From a virus, in the IMG/VR virus record IMGVR_UViG_3300042472_000628, positions 37,455 to 101,454 of that record: DNA of 64,000 nucleotides; one strand, given 5' to 3'. Below, in pieces: positions 8,725 to 16,386 of this stretch. How positions within the stretch are numbered: position 1 is the stretch's first letter; each line of letters starts with the position of its first letter. The position numbers were made by a program, and so were the translations under genes. A model generated the notes under the pieces. It did not search any database. It saw nothing but the letters and a program-made list of their open reading frames with translations, and was not told the DNA's origin.

Positions 8725-10152
8725 ATGAAATTAGTAGACGCTTTAAGACAAGAAGACATTTTAACAGAAAATGGCATGGCCACAAACTCAAGCTCATTAA
8801 ATGCTTGCGTAGATTTATTCTTTAACATTGGTGCAATGAGAGGCCAAGACAAACAACGTTTGATCGCAACCTTTTCGAAAGCGTTCAATGAAGATCCTAG
8901 ACGTGCAATGAAATTGTTATTTTGGGCACGTGATGTTAGAGGTGGTGCAGGTGAACGTCAAGTTTTCAAAGACATCTTAGTTTACTTAGCTGAGAATCAT
9001 GACTTGGTTTTAAAACCAAACTTACACTTGATTTCAGAATATGGTCGTTGGGATGACTTGTTAGTTCTTACAGGAACTTATTTAGAGAAAGAAGCATTTA
9101 CATTAATCTCAGATGCAATCATTGCTGAGAATGGTTTATGTGCTAAATGGATGCCACGTAAAGGTGCAGTAGCTGAAAAGTTACGTAAATTTACAGGTAT
9201 GTCACCAAAACAATATCGTAAATCATTAGTTGGTTTGACAAGTGTTGTTGAAACTAAAATGTGTGCTAAAGATTGGGACTCTATCGAGTTTGGTAAATTG
9301 CCATCAGTAGCATCAGCACGATACCAAAAAGCATTTGGTAAAAATGCATACGAAAGTTATTCAGCTTACATCGCTTCTTTAGTGAAAGGTGAAGCTAAGA
9401 TCAATGCAGGTGCAGTATATCCATATGATGTGATTAAGTCATTGACTCATGGAAATGCAACAGTTGCTAACGAGCAATGGAAAGCTTTACCAAACTACAT
9501 GGAAGGTGCAAACGATATGATTTTACCAGTTGTGGATGTTTCGGGTTCAATGTCAAGTCCAGCAAGTAAAACTGTAACTTGTATGGATGTTGCAATCTCT
9601 TTAGGTCTTTATATTTCTGAAAGAAATGAAGGTGCTTTTAAAGATGCATTCGTTACATTCTCAGATAATCCAAAATTACAAGTAGTTTCTGGATCTTTAG
9701 CTGACAGATATGCACAAATGTCGACAGCTGATTGGGGAATGAGTACAAACTTAGAAGCTACATTTAAATTGATTTTAGATCAAGCTACTAAGCACAAATT
9801 ATCTCAAGACGAAATGCCAAATAAAATCTTAATCTTATCAGATATGGAATTTAATTCGGCAACTGGTTCTAGAGGTTGGGGAAGTAATAGAACTGAAGCT
9901 TGGAATCCAACTGCTCAACAAATGATTGAGAACATGTACGATGTAGCAGGTTACACAATGCCTCAAATCGTTTATTGGAACATTCAATCCAGAAATGGTG
10001 GTGTACCAGTAGCATTTGACAAAGCGGGAACTGCATTGGTATCAGGATTCTCGCCAGCAATTATGACAAGTTTGCTTGGAGGTGATATTGAATCACCACA
10101 ACAAATAATGGATAAAACAATCTTGAGCGAGAGATACGCTCCAATTGTTTAG
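8725..10152 (+). CDS. TROVE/DUF2828-like RNA-binding protein with vWA domain (Ro60-like)
   Basis: 475 aa. The N-terminal ~250 residues form an alpha-repeat with the signature WARDVRGGAGERQVFKD and YGRWDDLLVL, typical of the DUF2828/TROVE group that includes Ro60/Rsr, ring-shaped proteins that bind misfolded RNAs and Y RNAs. The C-terminal half is a von Willebrand A domain with an intact MIDAS: DVSGS (D271, S273, S275), a Thr in MSTNLEAT and ILSDMEF. Directly downstream lies a structured non-coding RNA, an arrangement seen for bacterial Ro/Y RNA pairs. A CCA-adding enzyme follows. Family call is firm at the DUF2828/TROVE level; binding to the neighbouring RNA is inference. Confidence 0.75.
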   Translation: MKLVDALRQEDILTENGMATNSSSLNACVDLFFNIGAMRGQDKQRLIATFSKAFNEDPRRAMKLLFWARDVRGGAGERQVFKDILVYLAENHDLVLKPNLHLISEYGRWDDLLVLTGTYLEKEAFTLISDAIIAENGLCAKWMPRKGAVAEKLRKFTGMSPKQYRKSLVGLTSVVETKMCAKDWDSIEFGKLPSVASARYQKAFGKNAYESYSAYIASLVKGEAKINAGAVYPYDVIKSLTHGNATVANEQWKALPNYMEGANDMILPVVDVSGSMSSPASKTVTCMDVAISLGLYISERNEGAFKDAFVTFSDNPKLQVVSGSLADRYAQMSTADWGMSTNLEATFKLILDQATKHKLSQDEMPNKILILSDMEFNSATGSRGWGSNRTEAWNPTAQQMIENMYDVAGYTMPQIVYWNIQSRNGGVPVAFDKAGTALVSGFSPAIMTSLLGGDIESPQQIMDKTILSERYAPIV

Positions 10153-10160
10153 ATATATAA
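10152..10160 (+). promoter_or_regulatory. Late-type box GATATATAA in front of the ncRNA
   Basis: Exact GATATATAA box beginning on the last base of the Ro60-like stop codon. No protein-coding gene follows for 440 nt, so it probably drives the structured RNA that begins about 10-15 nt downstream. Confidence 0.55.
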
Positions 10161-10167
10161 TAAAAGA

Positions 10168-10553
10168 AATTAGGTTCCTTACAGCAAACAATACACAAGC
10201 AATTACAAATTAAGCAAAAAGGAATGGAACCTGGCGGATAGGTACAGCAAAAAGTACAAACACAGCTATGATAGAGTCTAGATAAAAACGTGGAGTTTTA
10301 AAATGGTTCGCCCTCTAAAACAGTGAAGCGCTAGACAAGGTGAAGGTTAACACTAGAAAATGGATCACAAGTCATACCACCCCAATAGGTGCAATTAGGA
10401 TGTAGTCGAAGTATAGTAGACTCTCGCGAAAGCAAAGCCGAAGACTATAAAGAGGGTTATTCTGCCGAGAAGAAAATCACGAACAACTATCCCGTATTAG
10501 ATTAGAATCCTGGTAAAAATTGTTAATAACTTTTTTAACCAGGATTTTTTTTT
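10168..10553 (+). ncRNA. Structured non-coding RNA next to the Ro60-like gene (Y-RNA-like candidate)
   Basis: This is the only long stretch without a protein gene. It has a late-type promoter box at its 5' side and an intrinsic terminator at its 3' end, giving a transcript near 380 nt. Visible stems: AGGTTCC (10172-10178) with GGAACCT (10226-10232); GGCGGATA (10233-10240) with TATTCTGCC (10458-10466, one bulge), closing a large multibranch domain; GTCTAG (10276-10281) with CTAGAC (10331-10336); inside it GTTTTA (10295-10300) with TAAAAC (10316-10321), whose loop holds GGTTCG like a tRNA T-loop; CACC/GGTG near 10378-10391; TATAGT (10412-10417) with ACTATA (10444-10449) capped by a GC-GAAA-GC hairpin. 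No known RNA class was recognised with confidence. Position suggests a Y-RNA-like partner of the Ro60-like protein. Confidence 0.6.
10506..10553 (+). terminator. Intrinsic terminator of the ncRNA, overlapping the next promoter
   Basis: AATCCTGGT (10506-10514) pairs perfectly with ACCAGGATT (10538-10546), followed by a run of T. The loop contains the TTGTTAATAACTTTT distal box of the next class E promoter, so the two signals are interleaved. Confidence 0.8.
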
Positions 10554-10590
10554 GTCAATTATTATTCGTATATTAGCTTTATAATTAAAA
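10520..10590 (+). promoter_or_regulatory. Class E (early-type) promoter
   Basis: Distal box TTGTTAATAACTTTT at 10520; core GTATATTAGCTTTATAATTA at 10569-10588; TTTG at 10551-10554. Box-to-TAGC distance is 54 nt. Drives the CCA-adding enzyme gene. Confidence 0.7.
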
Positions 10591-10601
10591 ACAAACAAAT
10601 T

Positions 10602-11336
10602 ATGCCACAAATATTTAAAGTAGGAGGTTGTATTAGAGATAAGTTTCTCGGAGTCGACTCAAAGGACATAGATTTCACATTCGTTTTAGACGATTTAAGT
10701 GGAACAGTAGAAGATGGTTTTCAAATCATGACGGATTGGATGACTGAAAGAGGATTTGAAATATTCTTAAGTACTCCAGATTGTTTTACGATTAGAGCTA
10801 AGTTTCCAAAAGATCACCAATTCACTGGACTTGTTGCAGATTTTGTAATGGCAAGAAAAGAAGTCGGTTACACTGAAGGAACTCGTCGACCAATCTTAGA
10901 ACTTGGAACTCTCGAAGATGATTTACTTCGTCGAGATTTCACAGTCAATGCTTTAGCAGAAGATATTGATGGAAACCTTATTGATCTTTTTGGTGGAGTA
11001 GATGACCTAAAAGCCGGTATTTTAAGAACTCCATTGGATCCACGTATCACTATGATGGACGATCCATTGAGAATCTTAAGAGCTCTTAGATTTACAATCA
11101 CTAAAGATTTGACAATGTCTATGGATATTTGGGAAGCTATTCAGCAACCAGGAATCTTAAAGAAATTAGAATTGACAGTAAGTAGCCAAAGAATCAGAGA
11201 CGAGATTGAAAAAATGATGAAATTTAATACCGTTAGAAGTTTTAGACTTTTAATGGATGTAGATGCTATCATTCCAGGATTTTTAGAATTAATCTTCAAA
11301 GATGGAATGTGGTTAATGCCAACCTTTAAACAATAA
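10602..11336 (+). CDS. CCA-adding tRNA nucleotidyltransferase-like enzyme (head domain, short)
   Basis: 244 aa. Class II poly(A) polymerase/CCA-adding head: VGGCIRD (7-13) with the catalytic pair DID (22-24), then RRDFTVNALA (110-119), DPLRILRALRF (about 147-157) and SQRIRDEIEKM. These cover motifs A-E of the nucleotidyltransferase and neck. Cellular enzymes are longer (about 400 aa), so the C-terminal body/tail is reduced. It would add or repair the 3' CCA of tRNAs. This fits with the phage tRNA-Ser in this window, which has no encoded CCA, and with the nearby Ro60-like protein and ncRNA. Early promoter upstream; the next gene begins 4 nt later. Confidence 0.8.
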   Translation: MPQIFKVGGCIRDKFLGVDSKDIDFTFVLDDLSGTVEDGFQIMTDWMTERGFEIFLSTPDCFTIRAKFPKDHQFTGLVADFVMARKEVGYTEGTRRPILELGTLEDDLLRRDFTVNALAEDIDGNLIDLFGGVDDLKAGILRTPLDPRITMMDDPLRILRALRFTITKDLTMSMDIWEAIQQPGILKKLELTVSSQRIRDEIEKMMKFNTVRSFRLLMDVDAIIPGFLELIFKDGMWLMPTFKQ

Positions 11337-11340
11337 TATT

Positions 11341-11994
11341 ATGATAAACAATTTAGAATTAATTAGACCTTTATTGAACTTCGAAAAGAAGGGTGACTTT
11401 TACATGCTTTATGTTTTTAAACGTAAGAAAGATCAACCTGAAGGCGAACGAGATAATCATCAATCAGTAAGAACTATTAAGACTTATTGTATTGAAAGTA
11501 TTGACCATTTGGAACGTAGATGGGATGAGATTATTCAATTATGTGAGATGTTTAAGGCACGTGCTTATATTCATGTACAAAAACAAAATCACTTTGATGT
11601 GTCACTTAATATGATGGTTGCACTTGCACAAAGAATTCAAGATGGTAACACAAATCAAAAGGGACTATTCGATTCTGTTGTTGGTCAAATCAAAACTCAA
11701 GAAAAGAGATGGATCATTGATGTAGATGATATGATGGAAGCTAGTCCAGTGATGATGGCTTATATTGAATACAATTGTGCACCGATTACTAAAGTTAAAT
11801 TTGATGAAGCAGGAATGCCAATTGGGTATGAAGTTGGTCCAAAAATTGAAGCGATCATTCCAACTAAGAATGGTCATCATTTAATCACTAAGAAGTTCGA
11901 CGTAATGAAGTTCAAAGAGGCTTATCCTGATTTAGATATTCAAAAGAAGAATCCTACACTATTGTACTATCCTGATAGTCTAGAAAATTGTTAA
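11341..11994 (+). CDS. Early protein, possibly AEP-primase-like
   Basis: 217 aa. No firm family. Two features recall the archaeo-eukaryotic primase catalytic core: a hydrophobic strand ending in two acidic residues (RWIIDVDD, about 121-128) and, about 50 residues later, TKNGHHLITKKFD, like the s-G-x-H motif. The segment ARAYIHVQKQNHFDVSLNM could be the preceding strand-helix. The gene follows the CCA enzyme in the same early unit. If correct it would be a primase or RNA-end polymerase; otherwise hypothetical. No gp61-type primase is seen in this window, which leaves room for such a role. Low confidence. Confidence 0.45.
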   Translation: MINNLELIRPLLNFEKKGDFYMLYVFKRKKDQPEGERDNHQSVRTIKTYCIESIDHLERRWDEIIQLCEMFKARAYIHVQKQNHFDVSLNMMVALAQRIQDGNTNQKGLFDSVVGQIKTQEKRWIIDVDDMMEASPVMMAYIEYNCAPITKVKFDEAGMPIGYEVGPKIEAIIPTKNGHHLITKKFDVMKFKEAYPDLDIQKKNPTLLYYPDSLENC

Positions 11995-12056
11995 CAACTT
12001 TTATTACTAATATTTTTTTATGTCAATTATTATTCGTATATTAGCTCTATAATTAA
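11988..12056 (+). promoter_or_regulatory. Class E (early-type) promoter
   Basis: Distal box TTGTTAACAACTTTT at 11988 (inside the end of the preceding gene); core GTATATTAGCTCTATAATTA at 12037-12056; spacing 54 nt, identical to two other copies. Confidence 0.7.
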
Positions 12057-12069
12057 AAACAACTATAAT

Positions 12070-12456
12070 ATGAAAAATTACAAAATGTACAAAGGACAAA
12101 ATCTTAAGATTGATAATATAATTATTAGCGCAAATACTGTCGTTAATGTATTGCAAGAAAATTCAACTTCGGCTGTGGTAGAAACGGTTTATTCAAATCA
12201 AGGAACAAGATTTCAATGTTCTCTTTATGACCTAAATGAATTAAATAGAATGGTAACCGAAGATATAAAGTTAGATTATTCTAAGATTAATAATGTAACA
12301 GTTGGAGGAATTGACATGGAAGATTATGGAGATTTTTGTGATGCATACATTGAATCTGCAGATTACGGAGATCGCGAAATGAGTGAAAAGGAATTGGACA
12401 TCTTAAATGAAGATAGCCAATTTGTTAATGAGTCAGTATTTGCTCAACTTTATTAA
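12070..12456 (+). CDS. Small early protein, unknown function
   Basis: 128 aa, acidic C-terminal half (GGIDMEDYGDFCDAYIESADYG ... in separate acidic patches). N-terminal half looks beta-rich (KIDNIIISANTVVNVLQE). No family recognised. Expressed alone behind a class E promoter and followed by a class M promoter, so it is probably an early phage accessory or host-modulating protein. Confidence 0.6.
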   Translation: MKNYKMYKGQNLKIDNIIISANTVVNVLQENSTSAVVETVYSNQGTRFQCSLYDLNELNRMVTEDIKLDYSKINNVTVGGIDMEDYGDFCDAYIESADYGDREMSEKELDILNEDSQFVNESVFAQLY

Positions 12457-12465
12457 AGGCAAAGC

Positions 12466-12493
12466 GAAACAAAATAAGTCTAATACATATAAT
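12466..12493 (+). promoter_or_regulatory. Class M (middle-type) promoter
   Basis: GAAACAA at 12466-12472 and TATAAT at 12488-12493, with 21 nt between the G and TATAAT. It would start the modification/nucleotide operon. Confidence 0.6.
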
Positions 12494-12507
12494 AATAAAC
12501 ACTTCAC

Positions 12508-12810
12508 ATGAACAAAACTAATATTTTAGAAGAAGCTAACAAAATTGTTAATGAACGCTCAGAAGAAAAAGAACGCATGTATGGACCTTTCGAAGAAGGT
12601 ATGCGAAGAGCTGCAATGATTTTTAATGGCATGACTGGTAAAGAAATGAATGGATCTGACATGTATGCAGCTTTAGTTGCACTTAAATTGAGTCGTCATT
12701 CATATAATTATAAACAAGATAATCTATTAGATGCAGTTGCATACTTAGGTGCTCTTGACAACTATGTTGAAAAACATGGTTATGGTGAATCAGAAGATCC
12801 TATTAAATAA
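12508..12810 (+). CDS. DUF6378/MazG-like all-alpha protein
   Basis: 100 aa. The pattern ANKIVNERSEEKERMYGPFEEGM then MYAALVALKLSRHSYNYKQDNLLDAVAYLGAL matches the DUF6378 family, small all-alpha phage proteins distantly like MazG nucleotide pyrophosphohydrolases. Their usual signature is E-R-x-x-x-Y-G followed by a K-L-x-R-x-x-x...D-x-x-D/x-A-x-Y helix. First gene of a compact operon of nucleotide-related enzymes. The acidic residues needed for metal binding in true MazG are only partly present, so catalysis is uncertain. Confidence 0.6.
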   Translation: MNKTNILEEANKIVNERSEEKERMYGPFEEGMRRAAMIFNGMTGKEMNGSDMYAALVALKLSRHSYNYKQDNLLDAVAYLGALDNYVEKHGYGESEDPIK

Positions 12811-12816
12811 TATCAT

Positions 12817-13890
12817 ATGTCAGAATTTAAGTACTTAACAGACTATGTTACCGATAAGTCGTCTCGTATAGCGATTGCAGCCTTAGTTGGTAAATTAAGT
12901 CCAAAGGAAAGCTCACACAAAAGCGGTTGGGCATTTCATTTAGCTAATCAAATAACTAACTTGGGATTTGAAAGAGTAGATGTCATTACAGATACTGAAA
13001 CCAAATGGCAAGATTACGACTGTATTCTTATCGAACATGGTATGGAATTCAAAGGTACTTTTAATATTTTTGGTGGTGCGAACGATGATTTGTACCACCA
13101 ATTAATTCGTATCAAAAGTGGTGTACAGATGTATAGTTTACATCATGATATGCCATGTATTGCTACACTTATCGAACAAAGACTTAAAACTGGAACTGAC
13201 TTATTTAAATCTATCGAACCAGATATCGAACCAATAAGAGAAATTTGTGCAAACGATATTCCAAGAATTGATCACATTGCTAAAACAGAAAAACTTTGTT
13301 TTGGTGATAGCCATTCATTTAGTCAATATACACCGGGTTACATGACTCAACGTCATGATGGTTTGACTATGCATGGTGCACTTAAACGAGGTCTAGACAC
13401 ATATGTATATCCATGGATCACTGATCTTAGGGTCTACATGGGTAACATTGATGTGAGACATCATTTAATGAGACAAGATAATCCTTCAGCTTCTGTTAAA
13501 AATCTTATGATTAAATATGAACAAGAATTATTGAAACTACAAGAACGCGGTGTTACCAATATTGAAGTAATACATTGTTTACCTATTGAAAACGAATCAA
13601 GAGTGTTGCCTAAAACAGGTTACTATAAAGGAACGCCATATACTGGAACTTGGTCAGAACGTGCAGCTTTAGTCAAAGAAATTAATTCATCTATCGATGA
13701 TATGTGTCAAAGAAATGGATGGAAATCATATAAACATCCAGAAGTGTATTTTAATGCACTTAACGAATTGACATTTGATGTTATGGAAAAACCAAAATCA
13801 GTACACATTGCCCGTGAATTTTACAGATGGGATGTTGCTAAGAATGAACCTAACAAAAAACTAATTAAACAAACGCTTGCACTTTTTTAA
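12817..13890 (+). CDS. SGNH/GDSL-like protein, unknown substrate
   Basis: 357 aa. LCFGDSHSFSQYTPG (about 161-175) looks like block I of SGNH-fold esterase-like proteins of the GDSH type. YMGNIDVRHHL (about 207-217) matches the second signature of that subgroup (G-E-I-D-x-R-x-H). N-terminal residues 1-150 look like a Rossmann-like strand/helix series. The C-terminus ends -TLALF, one of five such endings in this window. It sits in an operon with base/nucleotide enzymes, so a role in nucleotide or base modification is possible but not shown. Fold call moderate, function unknown. Confidence 0.5.
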   Translation: MSEFKYLTDYVTDKSSRIAIAALVGKLSPKESSHKSGWAFHLANQITNLGFERVDVITDTETKWQDYDCILIEHGMEFKGTFNIFGGANDDLYHQLIRIKSGVQMYSLHHDMPCIATLIEQRLKTGTDLFKSIEPDIEPIREICANDIPRIDHIAKTEKLCFGDSHSFSQYTPGYMTQRHDGLTMHGALKRGLDTYVYPWITDLRVYMGNIDVRHHLMRQDNPSASVKNLMIKYEQELLKLQERGVTNIEVIHCLPIENESRVLPKTGYYKGTPYTGTWSERAALVKEINSSIDDMCQRNGWKSYKHPEVYFNALNELTFDVMEKPKSVHIAREFYRWDVAKNEPNKKLIKQTLALF

Positions 13891-13891
13891 A

Positions 13892-14041
13892 ATGGAAAAG
13901 AATGATGAAAAATACAAAATAGAAATAACGTACACTAATGGTACGATAGAGATATTAGAAATTAAAACAAATGAATTAGAATGGTCTATGATGCAATATC
14001 AAAGAAATAGAGATCCTTTTAATTGGAAAGTAATTAAGTAA
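13892..14041 (+). CDS. Small 49-aa protein
   Basis: ATG at 13892 lies 2 nt after the stop of the SGNH-like gene, and the stop at 14039-14041 is directly before the next ATG. Translation: an acidic/aromatic peptide (YKIEITYTNGTIEILEI ... WKVIK). The exact fit between genes supports it being real and translationally coupled. The hydrophobic/charged alternation suggests a short beta sheet plus helix. No family recognised. Confidence 0.6.
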   Translation: MEKNDEKYKIEITYTNGTIEILEIKTNELEWSMMQYQRNRDPFNWKVIK

Positions 14042-14042
14042 T

Positions 14043-15251
14043 ATGCAAATAAAAACTACCAGATACTATGAAGAATTCCTAAGATATTATGATCTTGCAC
14101 TTAAACAACAAGAGCTTAGTAATTTAGGTCATATTCCTCATCATGAAAGTGATGTTAATGACGAGTTAATGCACCATATTGAATTATATGATGTAGTAGA
14201 ACGTAAATTTGCAGGATTCTCAGCAATCATCAACGATTGTTTTTATGGTTGGACAGAAGATCATCCATATTGGTCTCGTATGGATGCAGGACTTTACACA
14301 CCACAAAGATTTGAGATTGCAAATAATTGGACAAACAAACAAAGAGTATTTGGATTAGAAGAGTGGCTTTATGTGTTTATATTACACAGAGTTTGTGGAT
14401 CTGCAATTAATTATGCAACCAAACCTTCTGGTTATCACAATACAATATTGCCATCTTTACATGATTGTAATACAATTGAAGAAATGTGTGAAAAGATTAA
14501 ATATCATCCAACACCATTTTATACTTCAGTTGGTTATCAATTTCCGGCATTTCCAAAACCACCTACACCAACTTCAGACGAAGATAGTTTTGTAGGTATG
14601 TCATCGTTTAAAAAACCAGAATATGTTTACAAACGAGGTGGAGATTATTTCTTATGTGAATATGCACCAAGATTAGCAAGAGATATGGCAACATATCTAA
14701 CAACTGGTGATAAAAAAGACTTAAGAGAATTAGGTGATTGGATGTTTAAGTGGAATGCAGACAATGGTTTAAGAGCTTATAGATTTCAATACGCTGCAGT
14801 AATTGCAGATGTTGCAGATTGGTTCCCAGAATATATGAACAGAGAATCTATGTTTTATTATGGAACAAATGCAGTAGAATGTATTGGTTATTTGGCAGAT
14901 CCAGTTTCAGGTGGTGGCAAGAAAAGTGAAGAATTCTTAGATTCTGTTATGAATAAGATCTATGAAGATACAGGATCATTGCCATATAACGCAGAAGATG
15001 TGGCCTGCGATTATATTAGATGGATCGAAAACTACTTAAGACCGGGAGCAGACTATGCCCACATCAACATGGACACTCTATGGAACTCTTCATCAATAAA
15101 CGATCATCCATTTGGTAGACAAAAAGCTATGTTAGATTTAGGTCTTGTAGAGACTTTCAATGGTATGACTTCGTTTCCATCAGATGACAAGATATTACAA
15201 GCTGCTGGAGTTTCAGTAGAAGATTATAAAAAAATGGTAAGTAAACTATGA
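14043..15251 (+). CDS. HhH-like protein resembling phage thymine-hypermodification (aGPT-PPlase-type) enzymes
   Basis: 402 aa. Overall design: N-terminal helices; a segment EEWLYVFILHRVCGSAINY like the leading helix of HhH-type alpha-glutamyl/putrescinyl-thymine pyrophosphorylase families; then RAYRFQYAAVIADVADWFPEYM followed by FYYGTNAVECIGYL, which parallels the Y-Q-x-x-x-D-x ... GPGAxxG pattern of those proteins. The next gene has the same order of elements (TARYVAMSRPDLVDPESI, FGGTGHFDGMMQIFGG), so the two look like distant paralogues. They overlap by 4 nt. Such proteins act in DNA thymine hypermodification in other phages. The assignment is by motif pattern only. Confidence 0.45.
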   Translation: MQIKTTRYYEEFLRYYDLALKQQELSNLGHIPHHESDVNDELMHHIELYDVVERKFAGFSAIINDCFYGWTEDHPYWSRMDAGLYTPQRFEIANNWTNKQRVFGLEEWLYVFILHRVCGSAINYATKPSGYHNTILPSLHDCNTIEEMCEKIKYHPTPFYTSVGYQFPAFPKPPTPTSDEDSFVGMSSFKKPEYVYKRGGDYFLCEYAPRLARDMATYLTTGDKKDLRELGDWMFKWNADNGLRAYRFQYAAVIADVADWFPEYMNRESMFYYGTNAVECIGYLADPVSGGGKKSEEFLDSVMNKIYEDTGSLPYNAEDVACDYIRWIENYLRPGADYAHINMDTLWNSSSINDHPFGRQKAMLDLGLVETFNGMTSFPSDDKILQAAGVSVEDYKKMVSKL

Positions 15252-16375
15252 TTAACGACCAACAAGTAGTAAGAGAACCTCAGTGCGATATTGAACCTAA
15301 AAGAAAGGCTTCAAGTATAATTCAGAATAAATTATTTGAATTTGAAGATGACACTAATATGGTTTATAATAATATTTCATATGAAGGCACTTCAGATATT
15401 ATCATGCATAATGGTAAACCTAAGGAAAGCTGGATGAAAGATTGGACTCAAGAACAACGTTTTGATAAATTCTTTGAATTTTGTCATGCGTTTGATAAGA
15501 GACAAGATAAATTATTATCAGAAGATTATCAAATATTTTCACACAGATTACATTGGCACGAACATCCATACTGTTATATGATGCAAAATGAAACTAATCT
15601 AGAAAAGCTTCTTTATTATACGATAGTATTCTCATTCAGTAATGAACATTGGGGAACTATTATGAGGTTGATTAATGAAGGTGAAGAAAAAACAAGAGAA
15701 CACTTTGTTGAAAACAGACATGCACGTAATGATCTATTTCAAATCTATTATCCTAAAGGTACACAAGTTAAAGATTGGTTATTAGAAGGACCTAAAAAAG
15801 CAGCCAAAGATATGGCTTATGTTTTAGAAAATCTAGAGAGACCATATACGATGATGGAATTTGCAAAAATTCTAGAAAAGTATTTTAAAGAACACCAAAA
15901 CTTTAGAAGTCCATTATATCCATGTAAGAACACTGCACGATATGTTGCAATGAGTAGACCAGATCTTGTAGATCCTGAGTCAATTCTTTTTGGTGGAACA
16001 GGACACTTTGATGGTATGATGCAAATCTTTGGAGGACCAAACTTAAATGGTAAAGTAAAATATTCTATTGACAAAGATGGACAATTTATAGCAGAAAACA
16101 AGTATGCTGAAATGTGGATTGAACAAATGCATATTTTAGCTAATCATCCAAACAACCCAATGACTAGTCAAAAGATGTTAAACGTAGAAGATAAAACGTG
16201 CTTCATGTATAAGCATATTGCAATTAGTCATGGTATTAAATCTCCAACTAAGAGAATTCCATACACATGGATTTTTGATGGAGCATTCAATTTAGCAAAA
16301 CATCCCACAGAAAATATTATAGTAAATGCTGAAACAACTCGATACTTGTGGGGTAAAGATTATCCTAACGAATAA
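15248..16375 (+). CDS. Second HhH-like protein, paralogue-like partner of the preceding gene
   Basis: 375 aa. EKLLYYTIVFSFSNEHWGT (helix), FRSPLYPCKNTARYVAMSRPD and ILFGGTGHFDGMMQIFGG follow the same layout as the preceding protein and recall the helix-hairpin-helix-like core of phage thymine-modification families. The C-terminal region (CFMYKHIAISHGIKSPTKR) is rich in His/Lys. ATGA overlap with the previous gene implies coupled translation and perhaps a heteromer. The function is inferred from pattern and neighbourhood (LOG, PLP enzyme, gp56-like pyrophosphatase); confidence is limited. Confidence 0.45.
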   Translation: MINDQQVVREPQCDIEPKRKASSIIQNKLFEFEDDTNMVYNNISYEGTSDIIMHNGKPKESWMKDWTQEQRFDKFFEFCHAFDKRQDKLLSEDYQIFSHRLHWHEHPYCYMMQNETNLEKLLYYTIVFSFSNEHWGTIMRLINEGEEKTREHFVENRHARNDLFQIYYPKGTQVKDWLLEGPKKAAKDMAYVLENLERPYTMMEFAKILEKYFKEHQNFRSPLYPCKNTARYVAMSRPDLVDPESILFGGTGHFDGMMQIFGGPNLNGKVKYSIDKDGQFIAENKYAEMWIEQMHILANHPNNPMTSQKMLNVEDKTCFMYKHIAISHGIKSPTKRIPYTWIFDGAFNLAKHPTENIIVNAETTRYLWGKDYPNE

Positions 16376-16386
16376 AAATAAAGAAA

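Noticed and set aside
10153-10601. Group I intron, RNase P RNA or tmRNA in the non-coding stretch
   Set aside because: No split host gene on either side, no convincing P7/guanosine-site pairing, no RNase P conserved blocks and no tmRNA tag frame with tRNA-Ala acceptor were found. The promoter and terminator instead suggest a free-standing RNA.
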